A program made the translations under genes and the position numbers. The notes beneath the pieces were generated by a model. That model worked only from the letters and a program-made list of their open reading frames with translations. It had not been told where the DNA came from and did not search any database. Shown piece after piece: positions 12,122 through 22,433 of a stretch of 64,000 bases of DNA. The stretch lies in NCBI RefSeq assembly GCF_032452875.1, contig NC_083885.1, positions 29,181,925 to 29,245,924 on the forward strand, read 5' to 3'. The stretch is from Bos javanicus. Its lineage: Eukaryota > Chordata > Mammalia > Artiodactyla > Bovidae. Every line of letters begins with the position of its first letter. The first letter of the stretch is position 1.

Positions 12122-12258
12122 GGGAATTCCCTGGCAGTCCAGTGTTTAGGACTCTATTTTTCAACTATGCACAGTTTCGACCTCTGATAGATGCCTGGTC
12201 AGGGAATCAGGGCACTAATTAGTGGCACAGCCCCCGCCCCCCAAAAAGATAAATAATC
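12122..12258 (+). repeat. CHR-type tRNA-derived SINE inside old L1
   Basis: The head 'gggaattccctggcagtcca' begins a cetartiodactyl tRNA-derived SINE. The body is short ('gcacagcccccgccccccaa') and ends in an A-rich tail. It interrupts L1 text that resumes near 12262 ('gaaaagtcagagattgttg'). Confidence 0.75.
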
Positions 12259-12410
12259 CAAATCCTTGAAATGAAAAGTCAGAGATTGTTGCAGTAGATT
12301 TTTTAAAAAATATTCAAAGTGTGTTGTCCATAAAAATATATACTTCAAGTATAGAGACTCAGGTTAAAAGTACAGAAGCATTGTATTCCTGTTGATAAAA
12401 ATGTTCCCAT

Positions 12411-12767
12411 GAGGATATAGTTAACAATTCTGATATTCTGCATATGTAATGGAATAGAGCAAAGAAATTAGGTATCCTTGGTGCCAGTCAGGTTTCTCTC
12501 TGTTAGAGTGGGAGGTTGCAGACAAGCAAAGGGAGGAGGATAGAGTGACTTAGCTTAACATGGTAATGAAATAGAGCTGGAGACTCTGTGGACCTGCCAT
12601 TGCCTTACTATAGATTACAATGGTTACAAATAGAACTGTTTATAGCTATGTCTATGTATGCGGGTTAGTGTGCACATATTCATTTTCTTACTCTGCTTGC
12701 TAAGAGAGACAAGAAGAATCCCAATGACTGAAGCATGACCTTTCTATGGATACCTAGTCAATCACAG
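12411..12767. other. Unassigned stretch
   Basis: About 350 bases without a recognised repeat or coding signal lie between the old L1 and the next BovB. Confidence 0.5.
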
Positions 12768-13505
12768 ATCAGATCAGATCAGGTCAGTCGCTCAGTCGTG
12801 TCCGACTCTTTGCGACCCCATGAGTCGAAGCACGCCAGGCTTCCCTGTCCATCACCAACTCCTGGAATTCACTCAGACTCATGTCCATCGAGTCAGTAAT
12901 GCCATCCAGCCATCTCATCCTCTGTCGTCCCCTTCTCCTCCTGCCCCCAATCCCTCCCAGCATCAGAGTCTTTTCCAATGAGTCAACTCTTCACATGAGG
13001 TGGCCAAAGTACTGGAGTTTCAGCTTTAGCATCATTCCTTCCAAAGAAATCCCAGGGTTGATCTCCTTCAGAATGGACTGGTTGGATCTCCTTGCAGTCC
13101 AAGGGACTCTCAAGAGTCTTCTCCAACACCACAGTTCAAAAGCATCAATTCTTTGGCGCTCAGCCTTCTTCATAGTCCAACTCTCACATCCATACATGAC
13201 CACAGGAAAAACCATAGCCTTGACTAGATGGACCTTTGTTGGCAAAGTAATGTCTCTGCTTTTCAATATGCTGTCTAGGTTGGTCATCACTTTTCTTCCA
13301 AGGAGTAAGCATCTTTTAAATTCATGGCTGCAGTCACCATCTGCAGTGATTTTGGAGCCCAGAAAAATGAAGTCTGACACTGTTTCCACTGTTTCCCCAT
13401 CTATTTGCCATGAAGTGATGGGACCGGATGCCATGATCTTCGTTTTCTGAATGTTGAGCTTTAAGCCAACTTTTTCACTCATCAAGAGGCTTTTTAGTTC
13501 CTCTT
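12768..13505 (-). repeat. BovB LINE 3' portion, antisense
   Basis: The left end is a (GATCA)n 3'-terminal microsatellite, and the body runs to the middle of the RT ORF. An 8-bp target duplication fits: 'caatcaca' at 12759-12766 and 'ccatcaca' at 13506-13513 (one mismatch). A 15-base deletion near 13480 relative to sister copies removes part of the linker after the RT motif. The 189-codon plus-strand frame here is the antisense shadow. Confidence 0.9.
12991..13505 (-). pseudogene. BovB RT C-terminal remnant
   Basis: The minus-strand frame encodes the region after the catalytic YADD: KSLLM, then NIQKTKIMASGP, FLGSKITADGD, VVMYGCESW and YFGHLM. It lacks the polymerase aspartates and the endonuclease, and its apparent start lies in flanking DNA. 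It is a dead fragment of the same family as 6855-7961. Confidence 0.8.
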
Positions 13506-13513
13506 CCATCACA

Positions 13514-13974
13514 AGGTATTTCTAATTTTGCAACAGGCACTGCTTCTGATTGTGTGTGTGTACCATGTAAGTTTCTTCTAGTCCTTTCAAAGAGGTTCCC
13601 TTGTATCTGAGTCAAACCCTTGCACAAATGTTCTAATGAGAGCCTGCTACATTTATAAACCCTTTGCAGAGCTCTTTCCTCCAGTACTCTGCTCTGCATA
13701 TGTTCCAGCTTTCTTGATCTTCCCAATCTATCAGCCTAGTATCCCGAGCTCAGAGAATCTTCTGGGCTTTGTCTGAGTTTCCTCTTACTGCACTCCAGCT
13801 TGGAAAGTCCAGAGGTCATCTTAAAGCTTACCTCATTTATTTTCTCTCTTGCATGGATAACAGTCCTTCATTTTTGCTGCCTTATGTTTCAAAGATTTTA
13901 ATTTTGTGGACTTTGTCTGTTAACCTTGATTGTTATCAAATGTAGTATTCAAGAAAAAACAAAACTTAAAATTA
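13514..13974. other. Unassigned stretch
   Basis: About 460 bases with a short (GT)n tract near 13552. No recognised repeat or gene. An 83-codon minus-strand frame (13475-13726) lacks recognisable features. Confidence 0.45.
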
Positions 13975-14626
13975 GGTTTTTAAAAAAATTTTTATTGGCC
14001 TATATTTGCTTTACATATTATGATAGACTCAGATATACAGCAAAGTGAATCAGTTGTACATACAAATATATCCACTCTTTTTTTGTAATAGAGTCTTTCC
14101 CATATAGGCCATTACAGAGTATTGAGTAGCATTCCCTGTGGTATACAGCAGGTTCTTATTAGTTATCTGGTTTATATATAGTACTGTGTATATGTCAGTC
14201 CCAATCTCCAAGTTCATCCCTCCTCTCTTATCCCCTGGTAATCACAAATTTGTTTTCTACATCTGTGACTCTATTTTTTTTTTTTTTGTAAATGAGCTCA
14301 CTTTACCCTTTCTTAAGATTCCACATATGAACAGTATCATACAATATTTGTCATTCTGTGTCTGACTTACTTCACTCAGTATGACAATCTCTTGGTCCAT
14401 GCATGTTGTTGCAAACAGCATTATTTTGTTGTTTTTTATGGCTGAGTAATATTCCGTTTTATACATGTACTACATCTTCTTTATCCATTCCTCTGTTGAT
14501 GGGCATCTAGGTTGCTTCGATGTCCTAGCTGTTGTAAATAGTGCTGGAGTGAACATGAGATGCATGTATATTTTTGAATTATGGTTTTCTCAGGGTTTGT
14601 GTCCAGGAGTGGGGTTGCTGGGTCAT

Positions 14627-14882
14627 CAGTTCAGTTCTGTCACTCAGTCATATGAGACTCTGCCACCCCATGGACTGCAGCATGCCAAGCTTCCCTGTCC
14701 GTCACCAGCTCCTGGAGTTTACTCAAACTCATGTCTATCGAGTCAGTGATGCCATCCAACCATCTCATCCTCTGTCGTCCCCTTCTCATTCTGCCTTCAA
14801 TCTTTCCCATCATCAGGGTCTTTTCCAATGAGTCAGTTCTTCACATCAGGTGGCCAAAGTATTGGAGCTTCAGCTTCAGCAT
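14627..14882 (-). repeat. BovB 3' end inserted in L1
   Basis: It starts with 'cagttcagttctgtcactca' and runs to 'gagcttcagcttcagcat'. A 7-bp duplication, 'gggtcat', at 14620-14626 and 14883-14889 brackets it, and removing it restores the L1 reading 'ttgctgggtcatatagtagt'. Confidence 0.9.
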
Positions 14883-15091
14883 GGGTCATATAGTAGTCCT
14901 ATTCTTAGTCTTTTTAAGGAAACTCCATACTGTTCTCCATAATGGCTTTACCAATTTACATTCCCATTAATAGTGTAGGAGAGTTCCCTTTTAACCATGT
15001 CCTTTCCTGCATTTATTGTTCATAAGTTTTTTGATAATGGCCATTGTGAATGGTGTGAGGTGATACCTCATTGTAGTTTTGATTTGCATGT

Positions 15092-15218
15092 TTCTAAGTG
15101 AAGACGCTCAGTTGTATCCGACTCTTAGCGACCCCATGGACTGCAGCCTACTAGGCTCCTCCGTCCATGGGATTTTCCAGGCAAGAGTACTGGAGTGGGG
15201 TGCCATTGCCTTCTCCAG
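15092..15218 (-). repeat. BovA monomer inserted in L1
   Basis: A single antisense BovA unit ('gaagacgctcagttgtatcc' to 'gtgccattgccttctccaga') breaks the L1 between 'gatttgcatgtttcta' and 'ataatcattgatgttgagca'. A target duplication is not clear. Confidence 0.85.
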
Positions 15219-15812
15219 ATAATAATCATTGATGTTGAGCATCTTTTCATGTTTTTTTTTTGCCACATGTATGTCTTCTTTTAGAGAAATATCTATTTAG
15301 ATCTTACACTTATTTTTTGATTGATTTATCTTTTTGATATTGAGCTTCATGAGCTCTTTGTATATTTTGGAGATAAATCTCTATCTGTTGCTTTGTTTGC
15401 CAATATTTTCCCCCATTTCGAGAGTTGTCTTTTTGGTTTGTTTATGGTTTTGCTGCGCAAAAGCTTTTAAGTTTAATTAGAAACCAATTCTTTATTTCTG
15501 TTTTTATTTTCTTTACTCTAGAGGTGAATCAAAAAAGATCTTGCTGCAGCTTATGTCAAAGAGTGTTCTGCCTACGTTTTTCTCTAAGAGTTTTATAGTA
15601 TCAAGTCTTACATTTGGGTCTTTAATCCATTTTGAATTTATTTTTGCATATAATGTTAAGGAGTGATCTAATTGTATTTGTTTACATGTAGGTGTCCAGT
15701 TTTGTTAAGAATTACTTGACATCCAAAATGTTTTTTTTTTAATTTACACATATTTTAAAAAACTAATATGCATAATGCCTGATATTAATGAGTTCATTTA
15801 TTTATAGGACAC

Positions 15813-16050
15813 TAAAATCCCATGAACGGAGGAGCCTGGTAGACTGCAGTCCATGGGGTCGCTAAGAGTCAAACAAGACTGAGCAACTTCACTTTCACTT
15901 TTCACTTACATGCATTGGAGAAGGAAATGGCAACCCACTCCAGTGTTCTTGCCTGGAGAATCCCAGAGATGGGGGAGCCTGGTGGGCTGCGGTCTCTGGG
16001 GTCGCACAGAGTCGGACAAGACCGAATTGACTTAGCAGCAGCAGCAGGAA
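15813..16050 (+). repeat. BOV-A2 SINE, 5'-truncated
   Basis: It starts inside the first unit ('aatcccatgaacggaggagc'), then has the linker 'cactttcacttttcacttac', a complete second unit and an AGC-repeat tail ('agcagcagcagcag'). No convincing target duplication. Frames on the minus strand here are shadows. Confidence 0.9.
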
Positions 16051-17630
16051 CACAATAAATGAAACTATAATAAATGAAAAGCACTCCTTACAGTTATGTG
16101 TCCTTTTGTTCCAAAGGTCTATGAAATTCAACATATTTTGGCAGGGTAAATAACTTATTTATTGGGGTCTACCTTATGAAAGAATTCTTTTTTTTTTATG
16201 AAAAAAATCAGCAAAAGTAAAACCTCCATTGTCCTTCCTGTGCCTTGAAACTCTGAAGTGGCTTAGTACTGAATTTTTTTCAGCCTTTCTGGGAACACAC
16301 AATTTAATAGGTTAGTGGCAGGAGACACACTGATATCTTTATCAAGTAATTTTAACAGTAATACTGAGTAATACCTTGCTGGTTCCCTGTGAATAAGTAG
16401 GGGAAAAAAGGGGTAACCAGCTGTGCTCTGGGGCCATTACCTATCTGATTTCAGTCCATCTTCAAAATCGTCAGTTGCCTTTGGTTTGGGGGCCTCATTA
16501 AGGATCATGCTCCCCACAGGGAGGTTTGAAGCAAATCTACCCAGTTTATCTTCTGTCTACAAGAGCTGGCTGCTTCACAGTGTGAGACTGATGACCTTTA
16601 CCAGGAATTCTTGAACTTCTCTGTGAGAATGTGGGTGATAACACTCTGCTTGGCCTGCTCTTTTCCCTAGAGATTTTATGAAGCAATTTGCTTAAGATCC
16701 CTGCAGGTGAGGTAAGAGCAGAACTCAGCCCCGTTTCCAGGCTTTGTCTTTGACGGTTTCTGACAGCTCATAAATGGATTTGGTGTTAAGACTCTCCTTA
16801 GAGGCTTTTTTTTTTTTTTTTTTTTTAAAGGAGCAATTGTGGATGTTTGATGAATTCTTATTACTGGGGCTTCCTTTCCCCGGACATGTTGTACAGTCAT
16901 GCAGTCAACAGTAAAATGTATAAGTGCACATAAATGATCCCTGTATTGTGCAAATTGCAGCCGAAGACAAGCAATTATGTGGGGGAGTACATTAGGTAAT
17001 ACTGTTTTGCTTAGTTTCAGAGCCTCGGCTTTATTTCTGGTGTTGAACTCAATTTCCATATTACTCAGAAGACATTGATCATTACTAGCCTAAGTGAATA
17101 TTCGTTTTGATTGTCTCAGCAGGCAATCTCAGTGGTCATATTTTAACTCCTCATGCAGGCAGAAAAGAAACCTTTGATAGATATTTTGGTTGGTCTCTGC
17201 CATTACAAAATATGCCCAAGCAGGTGTAGAATAATAATAACATATGAAAAAAGGCCTTGTAAACACGAAACTGCATCGCAAAAGTAATGCAGTGGGTTGA
17301 TCTCATGTGGTCATCCAAAGAACACGCAGAAGTACAATCATTATACCCTCACTAGGGTTGATAAACAAAAGCACAGAGACTGTGAGACTGGTCTGCATTC
17401 CCGTGGCTAATGAGAAGTTCAGCAGCAACTTGAACTGAGAAACCTAATGTGCTAAGTACAGTGATGATCCAAATACAAGTTAGACAAATTATCCATTCCC
17501 TCTCTCTCTCCTGGGCTTCTCCATCCCACTTTGGTATCACAGTCTCCCTAATTCACTCTCTCCTTTTCTCTTGCTCTCACTCAACAGATGAAGAGAAAGC
17601 CACGGAGAAAATAAAAAGCTCCTTAACCAA
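16051..17630. other. Repeat-poor stretch, no gene called
   Basis: About 1.6 kb without a recognised interspersed repeat. It holds T-runs near 16188 and at 16807-16826. A 127-codon minus-strand frame (16676-17059) crosses the T-run, giving a lysine tract, and has no recognisable features. The low repeat load could reflect constraint, but I cannot test this. Confidence 0.5.
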
Positions 17631-17631
17631 A

Positions 17632-18365
17632 TCTTTTTTTTTTTTTGAGAAACCGTCATATTCTTTTCTATAGTGCCTATGCCATTTTACGGGTTTCCCT
17701 GGTAGCTCAGGTGGTAAAGAATCTGTATGCAATGCAAGAGACCCAGGTTCAATCCCTGGGTCAGGAAGGTCCCAGGAAGAAGGGAATGGCAATCCACTCC
17801 AGTATTCTTGCCTGAGAATCCCAAGGACAGAGGAGCCTGGCGATCTAGAGTCCATGGGGTCACAAAGAGTCCTGCCATTTTACATTCTTTTCACAATAGC
17901 CAAGAATTGGAAACAAGCTAATTCCCTTCAACTCACAAATGGAAAAAGAAAATGTGGTATTTACATACAACTGAATTAATTGTGCAACCCTAAAAAGAAG
18001 GAAATCCTGCCTATGCATATGGGTCAATCTTGAGGACTTCATGCTAGGTGAAATAAGACAGCCACAGAAAGTCATATAATGTGTGATTCCACTTATGTGA
18101 GATTATCTGAAAATAGTCACTTTCTTGGAAGCAGAGAGTAGAACAGTGCTTGCCAGGGGTTGGGAGATTGCAAAGGAACAGGAAGATGTTGTGCTAGGGC
18201 CATAAAGTTTCAGTTCTGAAAGGTGAGTAAGTTCTAGACACCTTCTCAGCAACAGTGTCCCTATCGTTAACAATACTATACTCAACACTTATAAATTTAG
18301 GAGGCTGGATCTCATGTTAAGTGTTTTTAACCCATGTACACACAGACACACAATTACACTTTAAA
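17632..18365 (+). repeat. Old L1 (L1M-like) 3' UTR with inverted 5' piece
   Basis: From about 17885 the sequence is sense L1 3' end ('ttcacaatagccaagaattg', 'ctaggtgaaataagacagcc', 'tcatgttaagtgtttttaac'). Immediately before it, 17641-17690 is antisense L1 from just upstream in the same element ('gagaaaccgtcatattcttt', 'ccattttacattc'). This order fits an inversion by twin priming. A Bov-tA splits the inverted piece. Confidence 0.65.
17691..17872 (+). repeat. Bov-tA SINE inside old L1
   Basis: It has the head 'gggtttccctggtagctcag' with tRNA-like box text and a BovA body ending 'ggggtcacaaagagtc'. An exact 11-bp duplication, 'tgccattttac', lies at 17680-17690 and 17873-17883. Confidence 0.93.
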
Positions 18366-18544
18366 GCCTGCTCCAACCTATTGTCAGCCTCCATACCACC
18401 CACATACACCTATTTGTTCAAGCCCAATTTTCGAGGTTTGCCAGAACACCAGGATATTTCCTAAGCTGGTCAAGACACGATGATGTCTCCTTGTAATACG
18501 TGTTCTCCTCTGGATAATTCTGAACGCTGTTCCCTGTCTTGAAA

Positions 18545-18602
18545 GTTGTTGTTGTTGTTTAGTTACTAAGTCATGTCTGACTCTACCTAGTTTTTGACTG
18601 CA
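18545..18602 (-). repeat. Short BovA/Bov-tA tail fragment
   Basis: 'gttgttgttgtttagttact' followed by 'aagtcatgtctgactctacc' is the reverse complement of a BovA 3' tail. Only about 55 bases remain. Confidence 0.7.
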
Positions 18603-18927
18603 TCCTCTTCAAAAGTCCTCTGCTGTATGCTCCCATAGCAATTTGGTCATGAGTATTTTTTTAAATTGTTATACTACTACATACTGAATTTTCCAGAAAA
18701 TTCTGAGCTTCTACAAGGCAACCACAAACCTTTTAAATCTTCTCCCCGCCTTGGCATTTATTTACTAAGCATCTCATGAATTCAAGAGGTTCGTTTCCAT
18801 AAACTCTCTCACAGGCACTTTTAAAACCACTCTTGAACTCAGACTTACTGTAGAGTTTCCAAAAACTAGAGATATATAGAATGAAAATGGCATACACCTC
18901 AGTCACTAAACATACACAAACAAGATT

Positions 18928-18983
18928 AAACAATTAGTATTAGTATGCTCATTTTAAACAACCAGTATTAGCATGCTCATTTT
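18928..18983. repeat. 28-bp tandem duplication
   Basis: Two adjacent 28-base copies lie at 18928-18955 and 18956-18983, both ending 'atgctcatttt', with three differences. The second copy runs straight into MIR-like text ('acagaagggaaaaataggct'). Confidence 0.85.
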
Positions 18984-19085
18984 ACAGAAGGGAAAAATAG
19001 GCTTTAGAGAAATAATGATATTCACATAATTCATACACAGTGAAAGCTGGAGGCTAGTCAGGCTGATTCAGAGCATGAAGCATAC
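18975..19085 (+). repeat. MIR fragment
   Basis: 'cattttacagaagggaaaaa', 'ggctttagagaaataatgat' and 'gtgaaagctggaggctagtc' follow the MIR core. Ends are approximate. Confidence 0.55.
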
Positions 19086-19179
19086 TCACATGTATATACT
19101 TTTCATCTTTAAGCATAGCTATTTTCCATCTACTGTTTTAATTTATATAGAACTTATTAAATCAGATATGTTCACTTTC

Positions 19180-19310
19180 TTCTTTATTATTCCCAACAAC
19201 GATGATATTTTTACAAATTAAGACTTGGGAAGTGAAATAACTTGTTCAAATTCATATTTCTAGTAACTAGTGGTGGAACCACAATTTGAATTTTACCCGT
19301 GTCCATGCAA
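19180..19310 (+). repeat. MIR fragment, second
   Basis: 'attattcccaacaacgatga', 'agacttgggaagtgaaataa', 'cttgttcaaattcatatttc' and 'tagtggtggaaccacaattt' follow the MIR order, including the segment equivalent to 'gtaagtggcagagc'. Confidence 0.55.
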
Positions 19311-19392
19311 AGACTTGCAATATCTTCATCAAGAAGCATGTTATTGTCCAAAGCTTCATGATTAATAAAAATATGAACATAATAAACTACTT

Positions 19393-19681
19393 CGGAGAAG
19401 GCAATGGCACCTCACTCCAGCACTCTTGCCTGGAAAATCCCACGGATGGAGGAGCCTGGTCGGCTGCAGTCCATGGGGTCGCTAAGAGTCGGACATGACT
19501 GAGCGACTTCACTTTCACTTTTCACTTTTCACTTTCATGCATTGGAGAAGGCAATGGCAACCCACTCCAGTGTTCTTGCCTGGAGAATCCCAGGGACCTG
19601 GGAGCCTGGTGGGCTGCCATCTGTGGGGTCGCACAGAGTCAGACATGACTGAAACGACTTAGCAGTAGCAGCAGCAGCAGC
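19393..19681 (+). repeat. BOV-A2 dimeric SINE, full length
   Basis: Both units are complete with the extended linker 'cacttttcacttttcacttt' and an AGC-repeat tail. A 12-bp duplication, 'aataaactactt' at 19381-19392 and 'aatacactactt' at 19682-19693 (one mismatch), flanks it. Confidence 0.95.
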
Positions 19682-19693
19682 AATACACTACTT

Positions 19694-20810
19694 ACTCAAA
19701 CAGAGCTCACATGTAATAGATCTGTATACAATCAAGTTTATTGTGAACACAATGAACATGTGTATCTTTATGTGATTGTTTAGAGTGGTAATTATTTTCT
19801 TTAATATAGGAAGTTGATGCCTTTAATTTGCTACAAACAAGAGACACCAAATTGTTACCCCTATACAGTATTTTCAAGTGATTTCTCCTATTTTCCCTGT
19901 CCCATTTTCAGATCCTTTCTCAATTCCTATCAGAATTACTGTCCTTTAATGAAACAGTATTCTCTTGGGTATTCTGGTCTATGAGTTATTCCTAGCAGCC
20001 ATCCAAATGGTTCTACCAAGTGTCACATTTCACCTAAATTGATACTAAAGCCGTTTAGCATAGGCTAATTAAAATTTGGATGTCCTTCATAAACATGTCA
20101 CATTACTGATGACAATGAGTTCTGTCATCATTACAGAATGCATTACTTTTGTAGATGTGCATTATAAGTTATCCTGGAGTTATTTATTATGTTTTTATGA
20201 GCATTAGGGTAATTCATTTTTTCTACTTAAGAAGAATATTGATTTTAATAATATTAAAATAACAGGATTTTGAACTCCAGTCTACATCCTTCTCTAACTT
20301 TCTGTCTCCTCCCACTTATCTCTTAGTTCTTCTGTCTTCTTCTCAGAGTATAGAGAGCTTGGACCATTTCTTGGGAATAAGATAACATTGGCCAAACAAA
20401 TTCACTATGTCTATAAGAATTAAGTGCAGTGTTGAGGTCAATTTCAACTCATTATGTTCTTATTTTTAAGAAAATTATATACATTATATTATTCATCTCA
20501 GTTAAAGATATCATAAATTACTCAAATGAGATGTTATTTTCTAATGAAGTTTCTCAGGAATATTGGCTGGAGACAAGGCTTTAGAGTTTAAACTAGAAGA
20601 TTGTTTTTCATACAGTAATAGTTTTCCATCCCACCCAACTTTGCAAGTATATGATTGGAAAACCATGCAAGTGAATTGAAGACAAACTTGGTTTTTGGTT
20701 TTGTGAAATAATCAGTCAGAATTAGTCAGACTCTTCCTAGAACAGTTTACTAATTTGTTACCTGGGACAACTGTGTAATAAAATTAGGGGGGAGAAAGAT
20801 AGGTTGTGGA
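19694..20810. other. Unassigned stretch
   Basis: About 1.1 kb of AT-rich DNA with no recognised repeat or gene. Confidence 0.5.
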
Positions 20811-20814
20811 GTCA

Positions 20815-21170
20815 AACTTGACTTTAGTTTAGTCATGCATAAAATAGAGATAATGATAGTATCAACTCCTAGAAATATTTTAAGGATTCAATAAGATAAT
20901 GCCTATGAAGTTCTTGGACTTCCCTAGTGTCTCAGACAGTGAAGTGTCTGCCTAAAATGCAGGAGACCCGGGTTCAACCCCTTGGTCAGGAAGATCTCCT
21001 GGAGAAGGAAATGGCAATCCACTCCAATATTCTTGCCTGGAAAATCCCATGGATGGAGGAGCCTTGTAGGCTACAGTTCATGGGGTCGCAAAGAGATGGA
21101 CATGACTGAGCGACTTCACATACACATGAAGGTCTTAGAACAATTCCTAGAAAATAATAGTGTTAACTAA
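20815..21170 (+). repeat. MIR SINE split by a Bov-tA
   Basis: Left part 20815-20904 ('gtcatgcataaaatagagat', 'aaggattcaataagataatg') and right part from 21126 ('ggtcttagaacaattcctag') join into one MIR once the Bov-tA is removed (consensus stage 'aagtgcttagaacagtgcct'). Confidence 0.6.
20919..21125 (+). repeat. Bov-tA SINE inserted in MIR
   Basis: tRNA-derived head ('cttccctagtgtctcagaca') and full BovA body. The 14-bp flanks 'atgaagttcttgga' (20905-20918) and 'atgaaggtcttaga' (21126-21139) match at 12 of 14 bases. Confidence 0.92.
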
Positions 21171-21205
21171 ATGCAAAGAGTGATGTTGAAGGTAGACAGG
21201 AGGTC

Positions 21206-21515
21206 ACTGATGTATAGAACAGTCTTATGGACTCTGTGGGAGAGGGAGAGGGTGGGAAGATTTGGGAGAATGGCATTGAAACATGTAAAATATCATGTAT
21301 GAAACGAGTTGCCAGTCCAGGTTCGATGCACGATACTGGATGCTTGGGGCTAGTGCACTGGGACGACCCAGAGGGATGGTATGGGGAGGGAGGAGGGAGG
21401 AGGGTTCAGGATGGGGAACACATGTATACCTGTGGCGGATTCATTTTGATATTTGGCAAAACTAATACAATTATGTAAAGTTTAAAAATAAAATAAAATT
21501 AGAAAAAAAAAAAAA
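21206..21515 (+). repeat. Young L1 (L1_BT-type) 3' end
   Basis: It contains 'gtatagaacagtcttatgga', 'gggaagatttgggagaatgg', 'ccaggttcgatgcacgatac', a G-rich tract (21380-21405) and the terminus 'caattatgtaaagtttaaaa', then an A-tail. It looks close to the consensus as I recall it, which suggests a recent, heavily 5'-truncated insertion. The 83-codon frame here is in this UTR. Confidence 0.92.
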
Positions 21516-21896
21516 CATTTCATAACATATTCTCTGCAGTTCTTGGCTTAGGCTAAGTGCTATGTAGTAAGGCTAAGAACAGGCTAGCCAGTGCTCACTA
21601 ATGGTCTGTCTGCTTTGTGCACAGTTGCAAAGGCATGAGCAAGTCTTTTCTAGGTTTCTGAAAAGTCTGTGAAAACAGAGCCATCTCTGCAGCTATTACT
21701 CTAAGAAGTTCCCTTTGTCTCCTCCTCAATTCACCATTGCTTCTTAACTACCAAGGTGGTTAAGAATCTATCCATCAAATCTATGAGGACTAATTGGTAT
21801 GCAAATGAACAACAGTTTTTTTTTTTTGTTTTTTTTTAATTCTAACCTCTTTCATGGAAAAAAGAAAAAAGAGTAATAAATGGATTTACTTCCCAA
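21516..21896. other. Unassigned stretch with a T-rich run
   Basis: About 380 bases. The only structure is a T-rich tract at 21812-21840. No gene or clear repeat. Confidence 0.5.
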
Positions 21897-22107
21897 AGGC
21901 TTCCTAGGTGGCACTAGTGATAAAGAATAAAGGCATCAGAGACATAGGATCCTTCCCCTTGGATTGGGAAGATCCCCTGGAGGAGGGCATGCCAACCCAC
22001 TCTGGTATTCTTCTCTGGAAAATCCCATGAATAGAGGAGCCTGGCAGAGTACAGTCCATAGGGTCACACAGAATTGGACATGACTGAAGGGACTTATCAC
22101 ACATGCA
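21897..22107 (+). repeat. Bov-tA SINE, divergent
   Basis: The head 'aggcttcctaggtggcacta' is altered and the body ends 'cagaattggacatgactgaa'. More mismatches than other copies here suggest an older insertion. No certain target duplication. Confidence 0.88.
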
Positions 22108-22345
22108 CAAATGGATGGATAAATATTATGGGCAGAAATATAATTTAGAAAGCTGTTGAGTAGCCCAGATGATGGATATTGAGTAGTAGCAATAAATGAA
22201 AAAGAAAAGAAAACAAAACAAAACATAATTTACAGAGAGACTGGGTTAAGAAAATAGAAAGGACTTGAGGTTTAAATCCAATATCTAGCATGTTTACATT
22301 AAAAATTCTTTCAAATAAAAGCTTTAAATGTTTGGCTTGTGTGGG

Positions 22346-22433
22346 ACCCCTTTTTTTAAAATTTTATTTTATTTTTAAACTTTACATAATTGTATTAGTT
22401 TTGCCAAATATCAAAATGAATCCGCCACAGGTA
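22346..22433 (-). repeat. Very short L1_BT-type 3' end, antisense
   Basis: About 88 bases: a T-rich start, then 'actttacataattgtattag' and 'gaatccgccacaggtat'. This is the reverse complement of the terminus seen at 21425-21480, extremely 5'-truncated. Confidence 0.88.

Larger units (their letters stand above)
9420..12410 (+). repeat. Ancient L1 (L1M-like): 5' region, ORF1 and start of ORF2
   Basis: 10560-11160 follows L1 ORF1 in order: 'caagaacagatgatggacaa', 'ctagcaggataaatac', 'aatcttgaaagaaatcaggg', 'taaagtgtggggaaaacatt', 'gaattctatatccagcaaaa', 'gttagaagttcttcaggcaa', 'gtcagaaacttggacctaca'. After ORF1 come 'aaggtacctgcactttattc' and, at 12070-12310, the pre-ORF2 phrases 'ggtagatattaatttgacta' and 'aatcactttaaatatgaatg'. 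9420-10440 is assigned to the L1 5' UTR with less certainty. Three younger SINEs interrupt it. All frames are broken. Confidence 0.65.
13975..15708 (-). repeat. Ruminant/cetartiodactyl L1, antisense, split by two insertions
   Basis: Read in reverse it runs from the 3' UTR ('cagcaaagtgaatcagttgt', 'cccatataggccattacaga', 'tacttcactcagtatgacaa') into the C-terminus of ORF2 ('tgctgcgcaaaagcttttaa', 'gggtctttaatccattttga'). Insertions at 14627-14882 (BovB) and 15092-15218 (BovA) interrupt it. Minus-strand frames such as 14257-14466 hold the ORF2 tail motif EYYSAIKNN. It is 5'-truncated near 15708. Confidence 0.88.

Noticed and set aside
12881..13450. 189-codon plus-strand open frame
   Set aside because: It is the antisense shadow of the BovB RT frame on the minus strand. 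The same holds for plus-strand frames at 6865-7389 and 23130-23609 and the minus-strand frame at 55432-55821.
15720..15812. Possible extra L1 piece after the antisense L1
   Set aside because: The T-run and AT-rich text could be a tail, but no L1 motif is visible there, so it was left unassigned.
16676..17059. 127-codon minus-strand open frame
   Set aside because: It includes a homopolymer-derived lysine run, has no recognisable domain and no coding-like features beyond being open.
17691..17765. tRNA-like box A/B sequence
   Set aside because: It is the tRNA-derived head of a Bov-tA SINE, as are similar matches in every Bov-tA and CHR-type copy. No free-standing tRNA gene was seen.
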